Source: Pseudomonadota bacterium
GTDB lineage: Bacteria > Desulfobacterota > Desulfovibrionia > Desulfovibrionales > Desulfovibrionaceae
NCBI GenBank assembly: GCA_023438245.1
Contig: JAEXRD010000164.1
Coordinates: 1 to 11,578 of the forward strand
Direction of reading: 5' to 3'
Length of the DNA stretch: 11,578 nucleotides
Shown: positions 1 to 7,403 of the stretch, piece after piece
Numbering within the stretch: the stretch's first letter is position 1
Layout: each line of letters starts with the position of its first letter
The notes under the pieces: generated by a model
The model's database searches: none
Seen by the model: only the letters and a program-made list of their open reading frames with translations
Told to the model about the DNA's origin: nothing
Program-made: the position numbers and the translations under genes

Positions 1-523
1 TGCCGGCCAGGGCAGCGGCGCGCAATTTGAGCAGGTTGTTGCGGCCTGGCCCGCCGGTGCGGCCGAAGAGCAGGGGCATGCGCAGGTTGAAATGTTTGGG
101 GATGTATTGCAGAACAAGCTTTTCCGAAGCCAGCTTGGTGCGCCCGTACACGTTGATCGGGTCGCGGGCTTCGTCAAACTCATGGTAGGGCAGGTCGCGG
201 TCACCGGGGAAGACACTGTCTGAGCTGGCATGCACCAGCACGGCATCCAGTTCGCGTGCGGCATTGACCACGTTCCATGCCACCAGTGTGTTCGACGTCC
301 AGACCAGATCGGGATTGATTTCGCACGAATCGGGGTCACGGTTGGCAGCGGTGTGGATGATCACGTCCGGTTTGTTGGCGAGGAACCAGTCACGCGCGGC
401 GTGGAAATTCACCAGGTCGAGGTCACCGTGCGGGGGCAGGGGGATCATCTCGTGCTCCGCTCCCAGCGTGCGAATACATTCTTCGCCCAGCAGTCCCCTG
501 GCGCCAGTCACAGCGATCTTCAT
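1..523 (-). CDS. RmlD-like NAD(P)-dependent sugar nucleotide reductase (3' end outside window)
   Basis: The first 174 codons of a gene that runs off the left edge. The N-terminus has a Rossmann nucleotide-binding loop, TGARGLLG at residues 6-13, as in extended short-chain dehydrogenases. Further on are an HTAAN segment near residue 58, an SSDSVFPGD segment near residue 99 where dTDP-4-dehydrorhamnose reductases carry their Ser/Thr catalytic residue, and a YGRTK motif near residue 127 matching the catalytic YxxxK. The pattern fits the RmlD substrate-binding family, which makes deoxysugar nucleotides for cell-surface glycans, but many relatives have other substrates, so the precise reaction is not assigned. 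The ATG at 523 follows an AGGAGA ribosome binding site about 6 bases upstream. Its orientation matches the kdp operon, but 537 bases of repeat-filled DNA separate it from kdpE, so it is probably transcribed independently. Confidence 0.85.
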   Translation of the reverse strand, partial: MKIAVTGARGLLGEECIRTLGAEHEMIPLPPHGDLDLVNFHAARDWFLANKPDVIIHTAANRDPDSCEINPDLVWTSNTLVAWNVVNAARELDAVLVHASSDSVFPGDRDLPYHEFDEARDPINVYGRTKLASEKLVLQYIPKHFNLRMPLLFGRTGGPGRNNLLKLRAAALAG

Positions 524-552
524 GGTTTTCTCCTGAAAACGGTGTTGGCGTA

Positions 553-561
553 ATCATACCA
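553..561 (-). promoter_or_regulatory. Candidate extended -10 promoter for the RmlD-like gene
   Basis: On the minus strand the sequence TGGTATGAT fits an extended -10 element (TGn followed by TATGAT), 30 bases upstream of the ATG at 523. No convincing -35 hexamer stands at 17 bases, which an extended -10 can tolerate. This is a pattern match only. Confidence 0.35.
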
Positions 562-594
562 GAATCCACCGGGGGATATTACAAAGGCCTGCGC

Positions 595-684
595 AGGGTA
601 GATGCAAGCGGGAAGATACATGCCGGAAATCATTGACCTGAATCCGCTTGCATCTACCGTGGCACAATTCAGGAAGCATTCCCG
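595..684. repeat. 90-bp palindromic repeat element, copy 1
   Basis: A perfect 15-bp inverted repeat, GGTAGATGCAAGCGG at 597-611 and its complement at 644-658, encloses 32 bases. It is followed by a conserved tail GTGGCACAATT and CATTCCCG. The same 90-bp layout recurs at 801-890, and the left arm recurs exactly at 10108-10122. No open reading frame or transposase is associated, so this looks like a small non-autonomous intergenic repeat able to form a hairpin in RNA or single-stranded DNA. Confidence 0.85.
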
Positions 685-693
685 GCTGGGGAT

Positions 694-768
694 GGTGGGT
701 TGAATGCGCTTATGTGATGGTGATGAATCGCCGGGGAATAATGTCAATCTTCGGGCATTCAACCCACC
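694..768. repeat. Second palindromic repeat, 14-bp perfect arms
   Basis: GGTGGGTTGAATGC at 694-707 pairs perfectly with GCATTCAACCCACC at 755-768, with a 47-base interior. The right half (about 732-774) is repeated at 1003-1046, next to the kdpE stop codon. Confidence 0.8.
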
Positions 769-800
769 CTATGTGATTGGATCCCCGGCGTGGCTTCGGT

Positions 801-890
801 AGGGTAGATGCAAGCGGGGATTTATTTAACCGAAATCTTTGACTTGAATCCGCTTGCTTCTACCGTTGCACAATTTAAGATACATTCCCG
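801..890. repeat. 90-bp palindromic repeat element, copy 2
   Basis: Same length and layout as the copy at 595-684, starting 206 bases later. The left arm at 803-817 is identical to copy 1. The right arm at 850-864 differs at one position, so the stem has one mismatch. The interior has diverged much more than the arms and tail, suggesting the ends are the constrained part. Confidence 0.85.
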
Positions 891-915
891 CCAGGGTTAC
901 GTGATTTTGGCCCGC

Positions 916-979
916 GGTTGATGCGGCGGAAATCGGGGATTGCGCGCATAGACGGATTAATCCCCCGCCGGCATCAACC
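916..979. repeat. Third palindromic repeat
   Basis: GGTTGATGCGGCGG at 916-929 pairs with CCGCCGGCATCAACC at 965-979, with one bulged G. The arms resemble those of the other two families (a GGTNGATGC-like start), so all may be one superfamily. The interior segment GACGGATTAATCCCCC at 951-966 recurs with one change at 10404-10419. Confidence 0.75.
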
Positions 980-1002
980 CTACACGTCCCTTATTAATTT
1001 AC

Positions 1003-1046
1003 CGGGAATATAATGTCAATAATCGCGCATTCAACCCACCCTATAT
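1003..1046. repeat. Half copy of the second palindromic repeat
   Basis: This stretch repeats the right half of the 694-768 element: GGGAATA, AATGTCAAT and then GCATTCAACCCACC at 1027-1040, followed by CTAT. The left arm is missing nearby. It ends 14 bases from the kdpE stop codon. Confidence 0.75.
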
Positions 1047-1060
1047 ACTTGCGATTTTAT

Positions 1061-1756
1061 TTATCCCCCGTCAGTTGTCTTCAACCGATACCCGACCCCC
1101 AGTTCGGTGACGATGTATTCCGGTTTGGATGGGTCTTTTTCGATCTTGCGGCGCAGGTTGGCAATATTGACACGTAACAGGCGGTCTTCATCTTCATACG
1201 CGCTGCCCCACACCTGATGGATCAGGTGGCGGTGGGTGAGCACCCGCCCGGCATTCTGCGCCATGGTTTTCAACAGGTCATACTCGGTGGGTGTCAATGT
1301 GACGTCATTCCCGGCAACTTGAACCCGGCGGCGGGCCAGGTCAATGTTCAGGTCACCCACTGTGAATGTGGAAACGCCTTCCGGTGTAACCACCCGCCGC
1401 ATCACCACGCGGATGCGCGCCAGCAGCTCGCCGATGCCGAACGGTTTGGTGAGGTAATCATCCGCGCCGGCATCGAGCGCCAGTATCTTATCCTGCTCCT
1501 GATCACGCACCGACAAAATAATGATGGGAATCTGGCTCCACTCCCGCAGCCGGCGGGTGACTTCCACCCCGTCCAGATCTGGCAGGCCCAGGTCCAGAAT
1601 CAACAGGTCAGGGCGGTTATCCATCACCATCTTGATGGCATCCGCCCCGCAGGCGGCCTCGAACACCGTATTGCCGTGGGCAGAGAGAGACGCGCGCAGA
1701 AAACGCCGTATCTCAATCTCATCATCCACGATTAATATCCGCAGGGCGCCGCTCAC
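1061..1756 (-). CDS. kdpE: Response regulator KdpE, OmpR/PhoB family
   Basis: The 231-residue protein has an N-terminal receiver domain (about 5-118) and a C-terminal winged-helix DNA-binding domain (about 130-227). The acidic pair D11-D12, the phospho-acceptor D55 in LILDLGLPDLDG, S82 and K104 are all in place, so phosphorylation control should be intact. The wing domain shows the usual LTPTEYDLL and GVGYRL segments. KdpE proteins receive phosphate from KdpD and activate the kdp operon; that assignment rests on gene order as much as on sequence. It starts with GTG at 1756, 7 bases after the kdpD stop. The nearest GGAG lies 12 bases upstream of the start, longer than ideal, so translation may be coupled to kdpD. 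A position last in the operon would give positive autoregulation if the box at 9340-9359 is its target. Confidence 0.93.
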   Translation of the reverse strand: MSGALRILIVDDEIEIRRFLRASLSAHGNTVFEAACGADAIKMVMDNRPDLLILDLGLPDLDGVEVTRRLREWSQIPIIILSVRDQEQDKILALDAGADDYLTKPFGIGELLARIRVVMRRVVTPEGVSTFTVGDLNIDLARRRVQVAGNDVTLTPTEYDLLKTMAQNAGRVLTHRHLIHQVWGSAYEDEDRLLRVNIANLRRKIEKDPSKPEYIVTELGVGYRLKTTDGG

Positions 1757-1763
1757 TATTGAT

Positions 1764-4457
1764 TCATTCTCCGGTATCCAGGCAGGTTGACGGCAGGGCG
1801 ATGGTCACCTTCAAACCGCCGCCGTCACAATTCTCTGCCCATATTCTACCCTTATGCGCCTCCACTATGCCGGCACAGATCGAAAGTCCCAAACCGGTTC
1901 CTTTGACCAAACCCGGGTTGCTGCCCCGGAAGAACTTGTCAAAGATGCGGTCCAGTTCGTTTTCCGGAACACCAAGGCCGTAGTCCCGTACGCTGACCAG
2001 CACCTCTTCTTTAACCTGTTCAACCTGAATGATGACGGGCGAATCTGCGGCTGAGAATTTTGCCGCGTTATCCAGAAGATTGCTGACGGCCTGCCCGAAC
2101 AGGACGGTATCCACCCGGACGGATGGAAATCCATCGGGAATATGTACCTCAACCGGGCGGCCCTGCAAGCGGCGTTCCATCTGGTTCAATATGGCGCCCA
2201 CCAGGTCCTGAATATCAACCGGTGATTGCTTCAAAGAGACGGAACCGGATTGGATGCGGGTCATATCCAGCAGGTTGCCCACCAGATGGTTCAACTGGCG
2301 GGTTTGTTCAGACGCGGAATGCATCAATTCAAGCCGGGTTTCATGGTTGAGCCGGTTCTTCTTTCCGCCGCCGGATTCATCTTCTTCCAGACTGGTCAAC
2401 ACACCCATGATGGATGCCAACGGTGTGCGCAATTCGTGAGAGATCGAGTTGAGCAGTGCAGACTGAAGGTTTTCCGTCACCCGCAGTGACTCTGCGAGGG
2501 TGGCCTGTTCGGCAAACAGCGCGCGTTCGATGGCCAGTGCGGCCAGGTTGGTGAAGTTTTCCAGCAGCAGCCGGTCATTGAAATCGGTAAAGCGCCCGTT
2601 TCCGTTTGCCCGCACACCCAGCACACCGACTATCCCGTGTGACGTTTCCAGCGGCAGGCAGCGGATGCCCGCGGCCGGCAGGGTTTCGGTTCCGCGCCCG
2701 GCGGGTTGACGGTTGTGGTAGGTCCAATCTGCCACGGCCAGTTCGTTACTATCCAAGACCAGCCCATCGGTTGACACCCGCACACTGAGGTCGGCGCCTT
2801 CGGGCAGCAGAATGGCCACGTCACATTCAAACGTCTGGCTGATCCGGCGTTCCACTATGTCCAGCACCCGGCCTATATTCACAGCGGCGGTCAGGTCTTT
2901 GCTCATCGCGTTGATCGCGCGCGCATTGTTTTCCCGTTTCTTAAGCTGGTCCACCTGGTCACGTAATTGTGACGCGGAAGAACTGATGATCAAGCCCACA
3001 GCCAACAGAGCGATGAACGTTACGATATATTCGGTATCGGTGACTGTAAAACTGTAATACGGATGGATGAAAAAGAAATCAAAAACAAGTACGCTTGCCA
3101 ATGATGCCAGAATGGATGGCCCGCGTCCAAAATAGACGGCAGAAATTACCACGGCCGCCAGATAGAACATGACCAGATTTGTCGGTTCCAGATCACGCAG
3201 GAAAAGGGCATTGAAGACTGATATCAGGCTGACCAACAGGAGACTGTACAGATAGCGCCCCCAGCGCCGTTTCAACAGGTGAGATGTGGGCGGCAGGGTG
3301 ACCGGCTCCATCTTTTCTTCACTGATGACATAAATATCGATCGAACCGCTTTCCCGCATGATCTGGTCAATCACCGAGCCGCCGCGCAATACTTCAAGTA
3401 GACGGGGGCGCAGCGGTTTGCCGGCGATAATTTTGGTGACGTTATTGCGGCGGGCGTAGTCGATCACGGCCTGTGATACGGTTGTGCCCACCAGATATTC
3501 CACGTGTGCGCCGAGTTGTTCGGCCAGGCTGAGGTTGCGCACCACCCGCTCGTGGCTTTCCGGCGGCATATGCGTGTGACCGGGCGTTTCTACAAACGAA
3601 ACGATCCACTCGGCGTTCAAGTCATCCGCCAGGCGGCGGCCGGCGCGGATCAACCGTTCGCCCAGCGGGTGTGAACTGATGCATACGAGTATCCGGTCAC
3701 CAGCCTTCCACGGCCCGGCAATGGATTCCGCCTGCATGTATGAACGCATCTGGGTATCCACCTGTTCGGCGGCGCGCCGCAGGCTCATCTCACGCAGGGC
3801 GGTGAGGTTGCCCTTGCGGAAGAATTTCTCGATCGCCCGGGAAGCCTGATCCGGGATATATACTTTGCCTTCCTTCATCCGCTGGATTAATTCATCCGGC
3901 GGCAGGTCGATGACTTCGATCTCGCTGGCTTCATCAATGATCCGATCGGGCACCGTTTCGCGCACGGTCACCCCGGTGATCTGCCGGACGATATCATTCA
4001 TGCTTTCCAGATGCTGAATATTGACCGTGGTATACACGCTGATGCCGGCGGCCAGCAGTTCTTCCACATCGGTGTAACGTTTCGGGTGACGGGACCCCGG
4101 CACATTGGTGTGTGCCAGTTCGTCTACCACTACCAGTTGGGGCTTGCGCGCCAGAATGGCGTCGATATCCATCTCGGTGAGGTCAACGCCATGATAGGCG
4201 ATTTTTTTCCGCGGGATGATCTCCAGCCCGGCCAGTTTGGCTTCGGTATCTCGGCGGCCGTGGGTTTCAATCAACCCGATGACCACATCCACATTCTGGT
4301 CTTTACGCTGACCGGCGGCTTCGAGCATGGCATAGGTTTTACCCACACCGGCAGCATAGCCGAGGAATATCTTCAATTTCCCGTGCTGGTGCGATGATTC
4401 TTCCGCCTGCACTCGGGCCAGTAAGGCATCAGGGTCGGGCCGTTGAGTTTCTGTCAT
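1764..4457 (-). CDS. kdpD: Osmosensitive K+ channel sensor histidine kinase KdpD
   Basis: The 897-residue protein has the full-length KdpD architecture. The cytoplasmic KdpD domain (about 25-235) carries a Walker A GYAAGVGKT at 33-41 and a Walker B LVVVDE at 108-113. A universal-stress-protein-like domain follows (about 253-380), then four membrane spans (about 402-420, 427-442, 446-464, 478-494), a GAF-like region (about 525-645), and the kinase core. H674 in SHELRTPL is the phospho-acceptor. The N box is NLLDNAAKFS at 793-802, the G1 box DYGLGV at 825-830 and the G2 box GTGLGLSI at 853-860, so it should be catalytically competent. KdpD senses low potassium and osmotic stress and phosphorylates KdpE. 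In some Gram-positives the stress-protein domain binds c-di-AMP; I do not see the FTAxY-type segment of those proteins here. The gene starts 4 bases after kdpC with no clear Shine-Dalgarno, which suggests coupled translation. Confidence 0.95.
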   Translation of the reverse strand: MTETQRPDPDALLARVQAEESSHQHGKLKIFLGYAAGVGKTYAMLEAAGQRKDQNVDVVIGLIETHGRRDTEAKLAGLEIIPRKKIAYHGVDLTEMDIDAILARKPQLVVVDELAHTNVPGSRHPKRYTDVEELLAAGISVYTTVNIQHLESMNDIVRQITGVTVRETVPDRIIDEASEIEVIDLPPDELIQRMKEGKVYIPDQASRAIEKFFRKGNLTALREMSLRRAAEQVDTQMRSYMQAESIAGPWKAGDRILVCISSHPLGERLIRAGRRLADDLNAEWIVSFVETPGHTHMPPESHERVVRNLSLAEQLGAHVEYLVGTTVSQAVIDYARRNNVTKIIAGKPLRPRLLEVLRGGSVIDQIMRESGSIDIYVISEEKMEPVTLPPTSHLLKRRWGRYLYSLLLVSLISVFNALFLRDLEPTNLVMFYLAAVVISAVYFGRGPSILASLASVLVFDFFFIHPYYSFTVTDTEYIVTFIALLAVGLIISSSASQLRDQVDQLKKRENNARAINAMSKDLTAAVNIGRVLDIVERRISQTFECDVAILLPEGADLSVRVSTDGLVLDSNELAVADWTYHNRQPAGRGTETLPAAGIRCLPLETSHGIVGVLGVRANGNGRFTDFNDRLLLENFTNLAALAIERALFAEQATLAESLRVTENLQSALLNSISHELRTPLASIMGVLTSLEEDESGGGKKNRLNHETRLELMHSASEQTRQLNHLVGNLLDMTRIQSGSVSLKQSPVDIQDLVGAILNQMERRLQGRPVEVHIPDGFPSVRVDTVLFGQAVSNLLDNAAKFSAADSPVIIQVEQVKEEVLVSVRDYGLGVPENELDRIFDKFFRGSNPGLVKGTGLGLSICAGIVEAHKGRIWAENCDGGGLKVTIALPSTCLDTGE

Positions 4458-4461
4458 GGCT

Positions 4462-5037
4462 TTATTGTACTGAATCCAGGGCTAGATTAAGTGAAAGAAC
4501 ATTCACCCTGGGTTCACCAAATATGTACAGGAAGGGCTTTTCAATGTGCGCGGTCACCAGATCGTGCACTGTTTGTTCCGGCAGCCCGCGGGCGGCGGCC
4601 ACACGGTGCACCTGGTAATATGCGGCTGACGGGCTGATATCCGGGTCCAGGCCGCTGGCGGATGCCGTGACAAGGTCAACGGGAACGGGCAGGGTGTTAT
4701 CCGGATCGGCGGCTTTGAGCCGGGTCATTCGTTCTTCCACCTGCCGGGCGAGTTCAGGGTTTAACACACTCAGGTTTGACGCACCCGAGGCCGCCGCGTT
4801 ATACGGTTGGCCGGCCGTGGCTGACGGACGTCCCCAGAAGTATTTCGGGCTGGTAAATTCCTGCCCGATGTTCTGCGATCCGATGATTAAACCATCCGCC
4901 GACTTGATCAGGCTGCCCCCCGCCTGCCAGGGGAAGATCACAACCGCAAGGCCGGTCACCAGCAGCGGGTAGAGAATACCGGTTATCAGTATAAAAAGTA
5001 CGAGAAATGCCAGAGATTGCTTAAATATTTTTGTCAT
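4462..5037 (-). CDS. kdpC: Potassium-transporting ATPase subunit KdpC
   Basis: The 191-residue protein has one N-terminal membrane span (about 8-36) and a periplasmic or extracytoplasmic domain. It carries the family signatures YFWGRPSA (about 66-73) and PVDLVTASASGLDPDISPSAA (about 117-137), followed by a Q-V-x-R-V-A segment and RGL. KdpC is a structural subunit of KdpFABC that bridges KdpA and KdpB and affects ATP affinity. The ATG at 5037 gives the usual length and puts the membrane span directly after a short basic start. An upstream in-frame ATG at 5142 would add 35 residues without family counterpart and overlap the preceding gene by 122 bases. With the chosen start, the gene overlaps the 3' end of the 86-residue orf by 17 bases, indicating translational coupling; only a weak GGGAAG stands upstream. 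Confidence 0.95.
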   Translation of the reverse strand: MTKIFKQSLAFLVLFILITGILYPLLVTGLAVVIFPWQAGGSLIKSADGLIIGSQNIGQEFTSPKYFWGRPSATAGQPYNAAASGASNLSVLNPELARQVEERMTRLKAADPDNTLPVPVDLVTASASGLDPDISPSAAYYQVHRVAAARGLPEQTVHDLVTAHIEKPFLYIFGEPRVNVLSLNLALDSVQ

Positions 5038-5281
5038 TTGTGCTTCCCGGAAGTCGGTGAGCTTCTTCCCATTCGAGAGATGAAATTTCCATCTCCAATA
5101 ATTCAAGACGGTTATTCCAGAAAATAACCCACTGCAGAACAATCGCCAGGATAATTATCTGGAATAATAAATTGGCGTTATCAGAAACATGCAGCATGTG
5201 TTCGCCGTACTCCAGTATAAAGGCCAGGGGAATGGCGACCCAGAACATCAGGCGGCACATGGCGAGTCGGGGATATTTCAT
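5021..5281 (-). CDS. Uncharacterised two-span membrane protein inside the kdp operon
   Basis: I do not recognise a family for this 86-residue protein. It has a short basic N-terminus (K2, R5, R10), a first hydrophobic span at about 9-25, a short polar turn with HVSDNAN, a second span at about 36-55, and an acidic, tryptophan-containing C-terminal tail (about 57-86). By the positive-inside rule both ends should be cytoplasmic. The first span ends in an unusual charged cluster, EYGEH at 24-28. The start is well supported: GGAGAA lies about 6 bases upstream of the ATG. It begins 12 bases after the kdpB stop and overlaps kdpC by 17 bases, so it is cotranscribed with the pump. The DNA is about 46% GC by hand count, against about 65-70% in the adjoining end of kdpB. 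A role as accessory or regulatory subunit is inference from position alone. Confidence 0.8.
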   Translation of the reverse strand: MKYPRLAMCRLMFWVAIPLAFILEYGEHMLHVSDNANLLFQIIILAIVLQWVIFWNNRLELLEMEISSLEWEEAHRLPGSTNDKNI

Positions 5282-5293
5282 TGCTTCTCCATC

Positions 5294-7399
5294 CTAGTGA
5301 ACACCAACAGCAAAGAGGACCATATCAATGATCTTGATGCCAATGAACGGCGCCACCAGCCCGCCCAGGCCGTAGATCAGCAGGTTATCGCGCAGCAGCT
5401 TTGACGCGCCCACGGCCCGGTACGGCACGCCGCGCAGCGCCAGCGGGATCAGCATGATGATGATCAGCGCGTTGAAGATCACGGCAGAGAGGATGGCGCT
5501 GAATGGTGATGACAGCCCCATGAAATTGAGCAGACCAAGCTGCGGGTAGGTGCCGGCAAAGGCCGCCGGGATGATGGCAAAGTATTTGGCGATGTCGTTG
5601 GCAATACTGAACGTGGTCAGCGAGCCGCGGGTCATCAACAGCTGCTTGCCGATCTCCACGATCTCGATCAGCTTGGTGGGGTTGGATTCGAGGTCGATCA
5701 TGTTGGCGGCTTCACGCGCCGGCTGGGTGCCAGTATTCATGGCGACGGCCACATCAGCCTGCGCCAGGGCAGGGGCATCATTGGTGCCGTCGCCGGTCAT
5801 GGCCACCAGGCGGCCTTCCGCCTGAATCTCGCGGATCAATTTCAACTTATTTTCGGGCGTAGCCTGTGCCAGAAAATCGTCCACTCCGGCTTCCGCGGCG
5901 ATGGCGGCGGCGGTCAACGGGTTGTCGCCGGTGATCATGATGGTTTTGATGCCCATCTTTCGGAGCTGGGCAAAGCGTTCGTTCAGCCCACCTTTGACCA
6001 CATCCTTCAGGTGGATGATGCCCAGCGGCTTCTCGTTCTTAGTTACCACCAGCGGTGTGCCGCCTGTTTTGGCGATGCGTTCCACATTCTGGCGCAGTTC
6101 CACCGGAATGGTTTGGCCCGCTTCTTCCATATAGGCGTACATGGTATCGGGCGCGCCTTTGCGGATGCGGGTATGGTCAAGGTCAACGCCGCTCATGCGC
6201 GTCTGGGCGGTGAAGGGGATGAAGCGCATGCCCTCGGGGTAATCTTCGCTGGAGGACACGGTGCGGCCGCGCAGGTTGAATTTCTCTTTAGCCAGCACCA
6301 CCACACTGCGTCCCTCGGGGGTCTCATCGGCCAGTGACGCGAGCTGTGCCGAGTTAGCCAGGTCTTTTTCCGTCACGCCGCTGACGGGCAGAAAAGCTAC
6401 TGCCTGACGGTTGCCCAGGGTGATGGTGCCGGTCTTGTCGAGCAGCAGCACGTCAATATCACCGGCGGCTTCCACGGCGCGGCCGGAGAGGGCGATCACG
6501 TTGCGCTGGATCAGGCGGTCCATACCGGCGATGCCTATGGCCGAGATCAGCCCGCCGATGGTGGTGGGGATCAGGCAGACCAGCAGGGCGATCAGCACGG
6601 TAATGGTGACGGGCGTCCCCTTGCCGGCGGTTTGCACACTGTAGAGTGAGAACGGCAGCAGTGTGGTGCAGACCACCAGGAAAATGATGGTGAAAGATGC
6701 CAGCAGGATGTTCAGCGCGATTTCGTTGGGGGTTTTACTGCGTTTCGCGCCTTCCACCAGCCCGATCATCTTGTCCAGAAAACCCTCACCGGGGTCGGAA
6801 GAGACTTTGACCACCAGCCAATCGGAAAGCAGGCGGGTTCCCCCGGTGACAGCCGAGCGGTCGCCGCCGGCTTCGCGGATCACCGGGGCCGATTCGCCGG
6901 TGACGGCGCTCTCATCCACGGAGGCAATGCCGATCACGATCTCGCCGTCAGCCGGCAGGATGTCGCCGGTTTCCACCAGGTACAGGTCACCCTGGCGCAG
7001 TTTTGTCGATTCGGTCAGTACAAAGGCATCTGGTTTCTCCCCGGGTTTAATACCCTTTGAAACCTTCTTTGCCTGCGTCTCCTGACGGGTTTTGCGTAAA
7101 GCGTCCGCCTGGGCTTTGCCGCGGCCTTCGGCCAGAGCTTCAGAGAAGTTGGCGAAGATTACGGTAAACCACAGCCAGGCGGTGATGGAGCCGATGAACC
7201 ACGCCGGGGCTTCGCCCTGGCCTGTCAGCGCCTGAATGAACAGGAAAGTGGTCAACAGGCTGCCGATTTCCACGATGAACATGACAGGGTTGTGCATCAT
7301 GCGGGCGGGGTTGAGTTTGGTGAACGCGTCCACAACCGCTTTCCGGTACAGACCGGAAACGCGCTTGGTTTTCTTGCGGGGAATAATTTCAGTTACCAT
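5294..7399 (-). CDS. kdpB: Potassium-transporting P-type ATPase catalytic subunit KdpB
   Basis: The 701-residue protein hydrolyses ATP to drive potassium import through KdpA. Visible P-type ATPase motifs, numbered from the chosen start, are TGES at 167-170 in the actuator domain, the IPTTIGGL segment of the fourth membrane helix (about 278-285), DKTGT with phosphorylated D321, KGAP in the nucleotide-binding domain (about 414), TGDN at 490-493 and GDGTNDAP at 536-543. The Ser of TGES corresponds to the residue whose phosphorylation inhibits the E. coli pump, so that control could exist here. The length fits the family (E. coli 682). The ATG at 7399 is preferred: an AGGA 10 bases upstream overlaps the end of kdpA, and the protein begins with the usual basic stretch before the first span. 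The ATG at 7432 would add 11 residues and overlap kdpA by 29 bases. Confidence 0.97.
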   Translation of the reverse strand: MVTEIIPRKKTKRVSGLYRKAVVDAFTKLNPARMMHNPVMFIVEIGSLLTTFLFIQALTGQGEAPAWFIGSITAWLWFTVIFANFSEALAEGRGKAQADALRKTRQETQAKKVSKGIKPGEKPDAFVLTESTKLRQGDLYLVETGDILPADGEIVIGIASVDESAVTGESAPVIREAGGDRSAVTGGTRLLSDWLVVKVSSDPGEGFLDKMIGLVEGAKRSKTPNEIALNILLASFTIIFLVVCTTLLPFSLYSVQTAGKGTPVTITVLIALLVCLIPTTIGGLISAIGIAGMDRLIQRNVIALSGRAVEAAGDIDVLLLDKTGTITLGNRQAVAFLPVSGVTEKDLANSAQLASLADETPEGRSVVVLAKEKFNLRGRTVSSSEDYPEGMRFIPFTAQTRMSGVDLDHTRIRKGAPDTMYAYMEEAGQTIPVELRQNVERIAKTGGTPLVVTKNEKPLGIIHLKDVVKGGLNERFAQLRKMGIKTIMITGDNPLTAAAIAAEAGVDDFLAQATPENKLKLIREIQAEGRLVAMTGDGTNDAPALAQADVAVAMNTGTQPAREAANMIDLESNPTKLIEIVEIGKQLLMTRGSLTTFSIANDIAKYFAIIPAAFAGTYPQLGLLNFMGLSSPFSAILSAVIFNALIIIMLIPLALRGVPYRAVGASKLLRDNLLIYGLGGLVAPFIGIKIIDMVLFAVGVH

Positions 7400-7403
7400 A
7401 GGG

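Larger units (their letters stand above)
524..1060. other. Non-coding gap made of palindromic repeats
   Basis: The 537 bases between the RmlD-like gene and kdpE contain no credible gene. They are occupied almost entirely by hairpin-forming repeat units, listed separately: the 90-bp element at 595-684 and 801-890, the inverted repeat at 694-768 with a partial copy at 1003-1046, and the inverted repeat at 916-979. I see no hairpin followed by a T-tract that would be a classical terminator for kdpE; the repeat hairpins may act as the 3' end. Confidence 0.8.

Noticed and set aside
520..762. 80-residue frame on the minus strand between the repeats and the RmlD-like gene
   Set aside because: It runs through palindromic repeats, overlaps the start of the real gene in another frame, and has no ribosome binding site or recognisable composition.
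595..1046. CRISPR array
   Set aside because: Only two or three copies per unit, units of 90 bp with long internal palindromes, unequal spacing, no uniform spacers and no cas genes.
1041..1060. Intrinsic terminator for kdpE
   Set aside because: The A/T-rich stretch after the stop is not preceded by a hairpin in the direction of transcription; the nearby repeat is only a half palindrome.
1217..1735. 172-residue frame on the plus strand
   Set aside because: It is antisense to kdpE, whose domains and active-site residues are intact; composition is that of a shadow frame.
4462..5142. Longer KdpC beginning at 5142
   Set aside because: The 35 extra residues have no counterpart in KdpC proteins and would overlap most of the preceding orf's 3' half; the start at 5037 gives the normal length.
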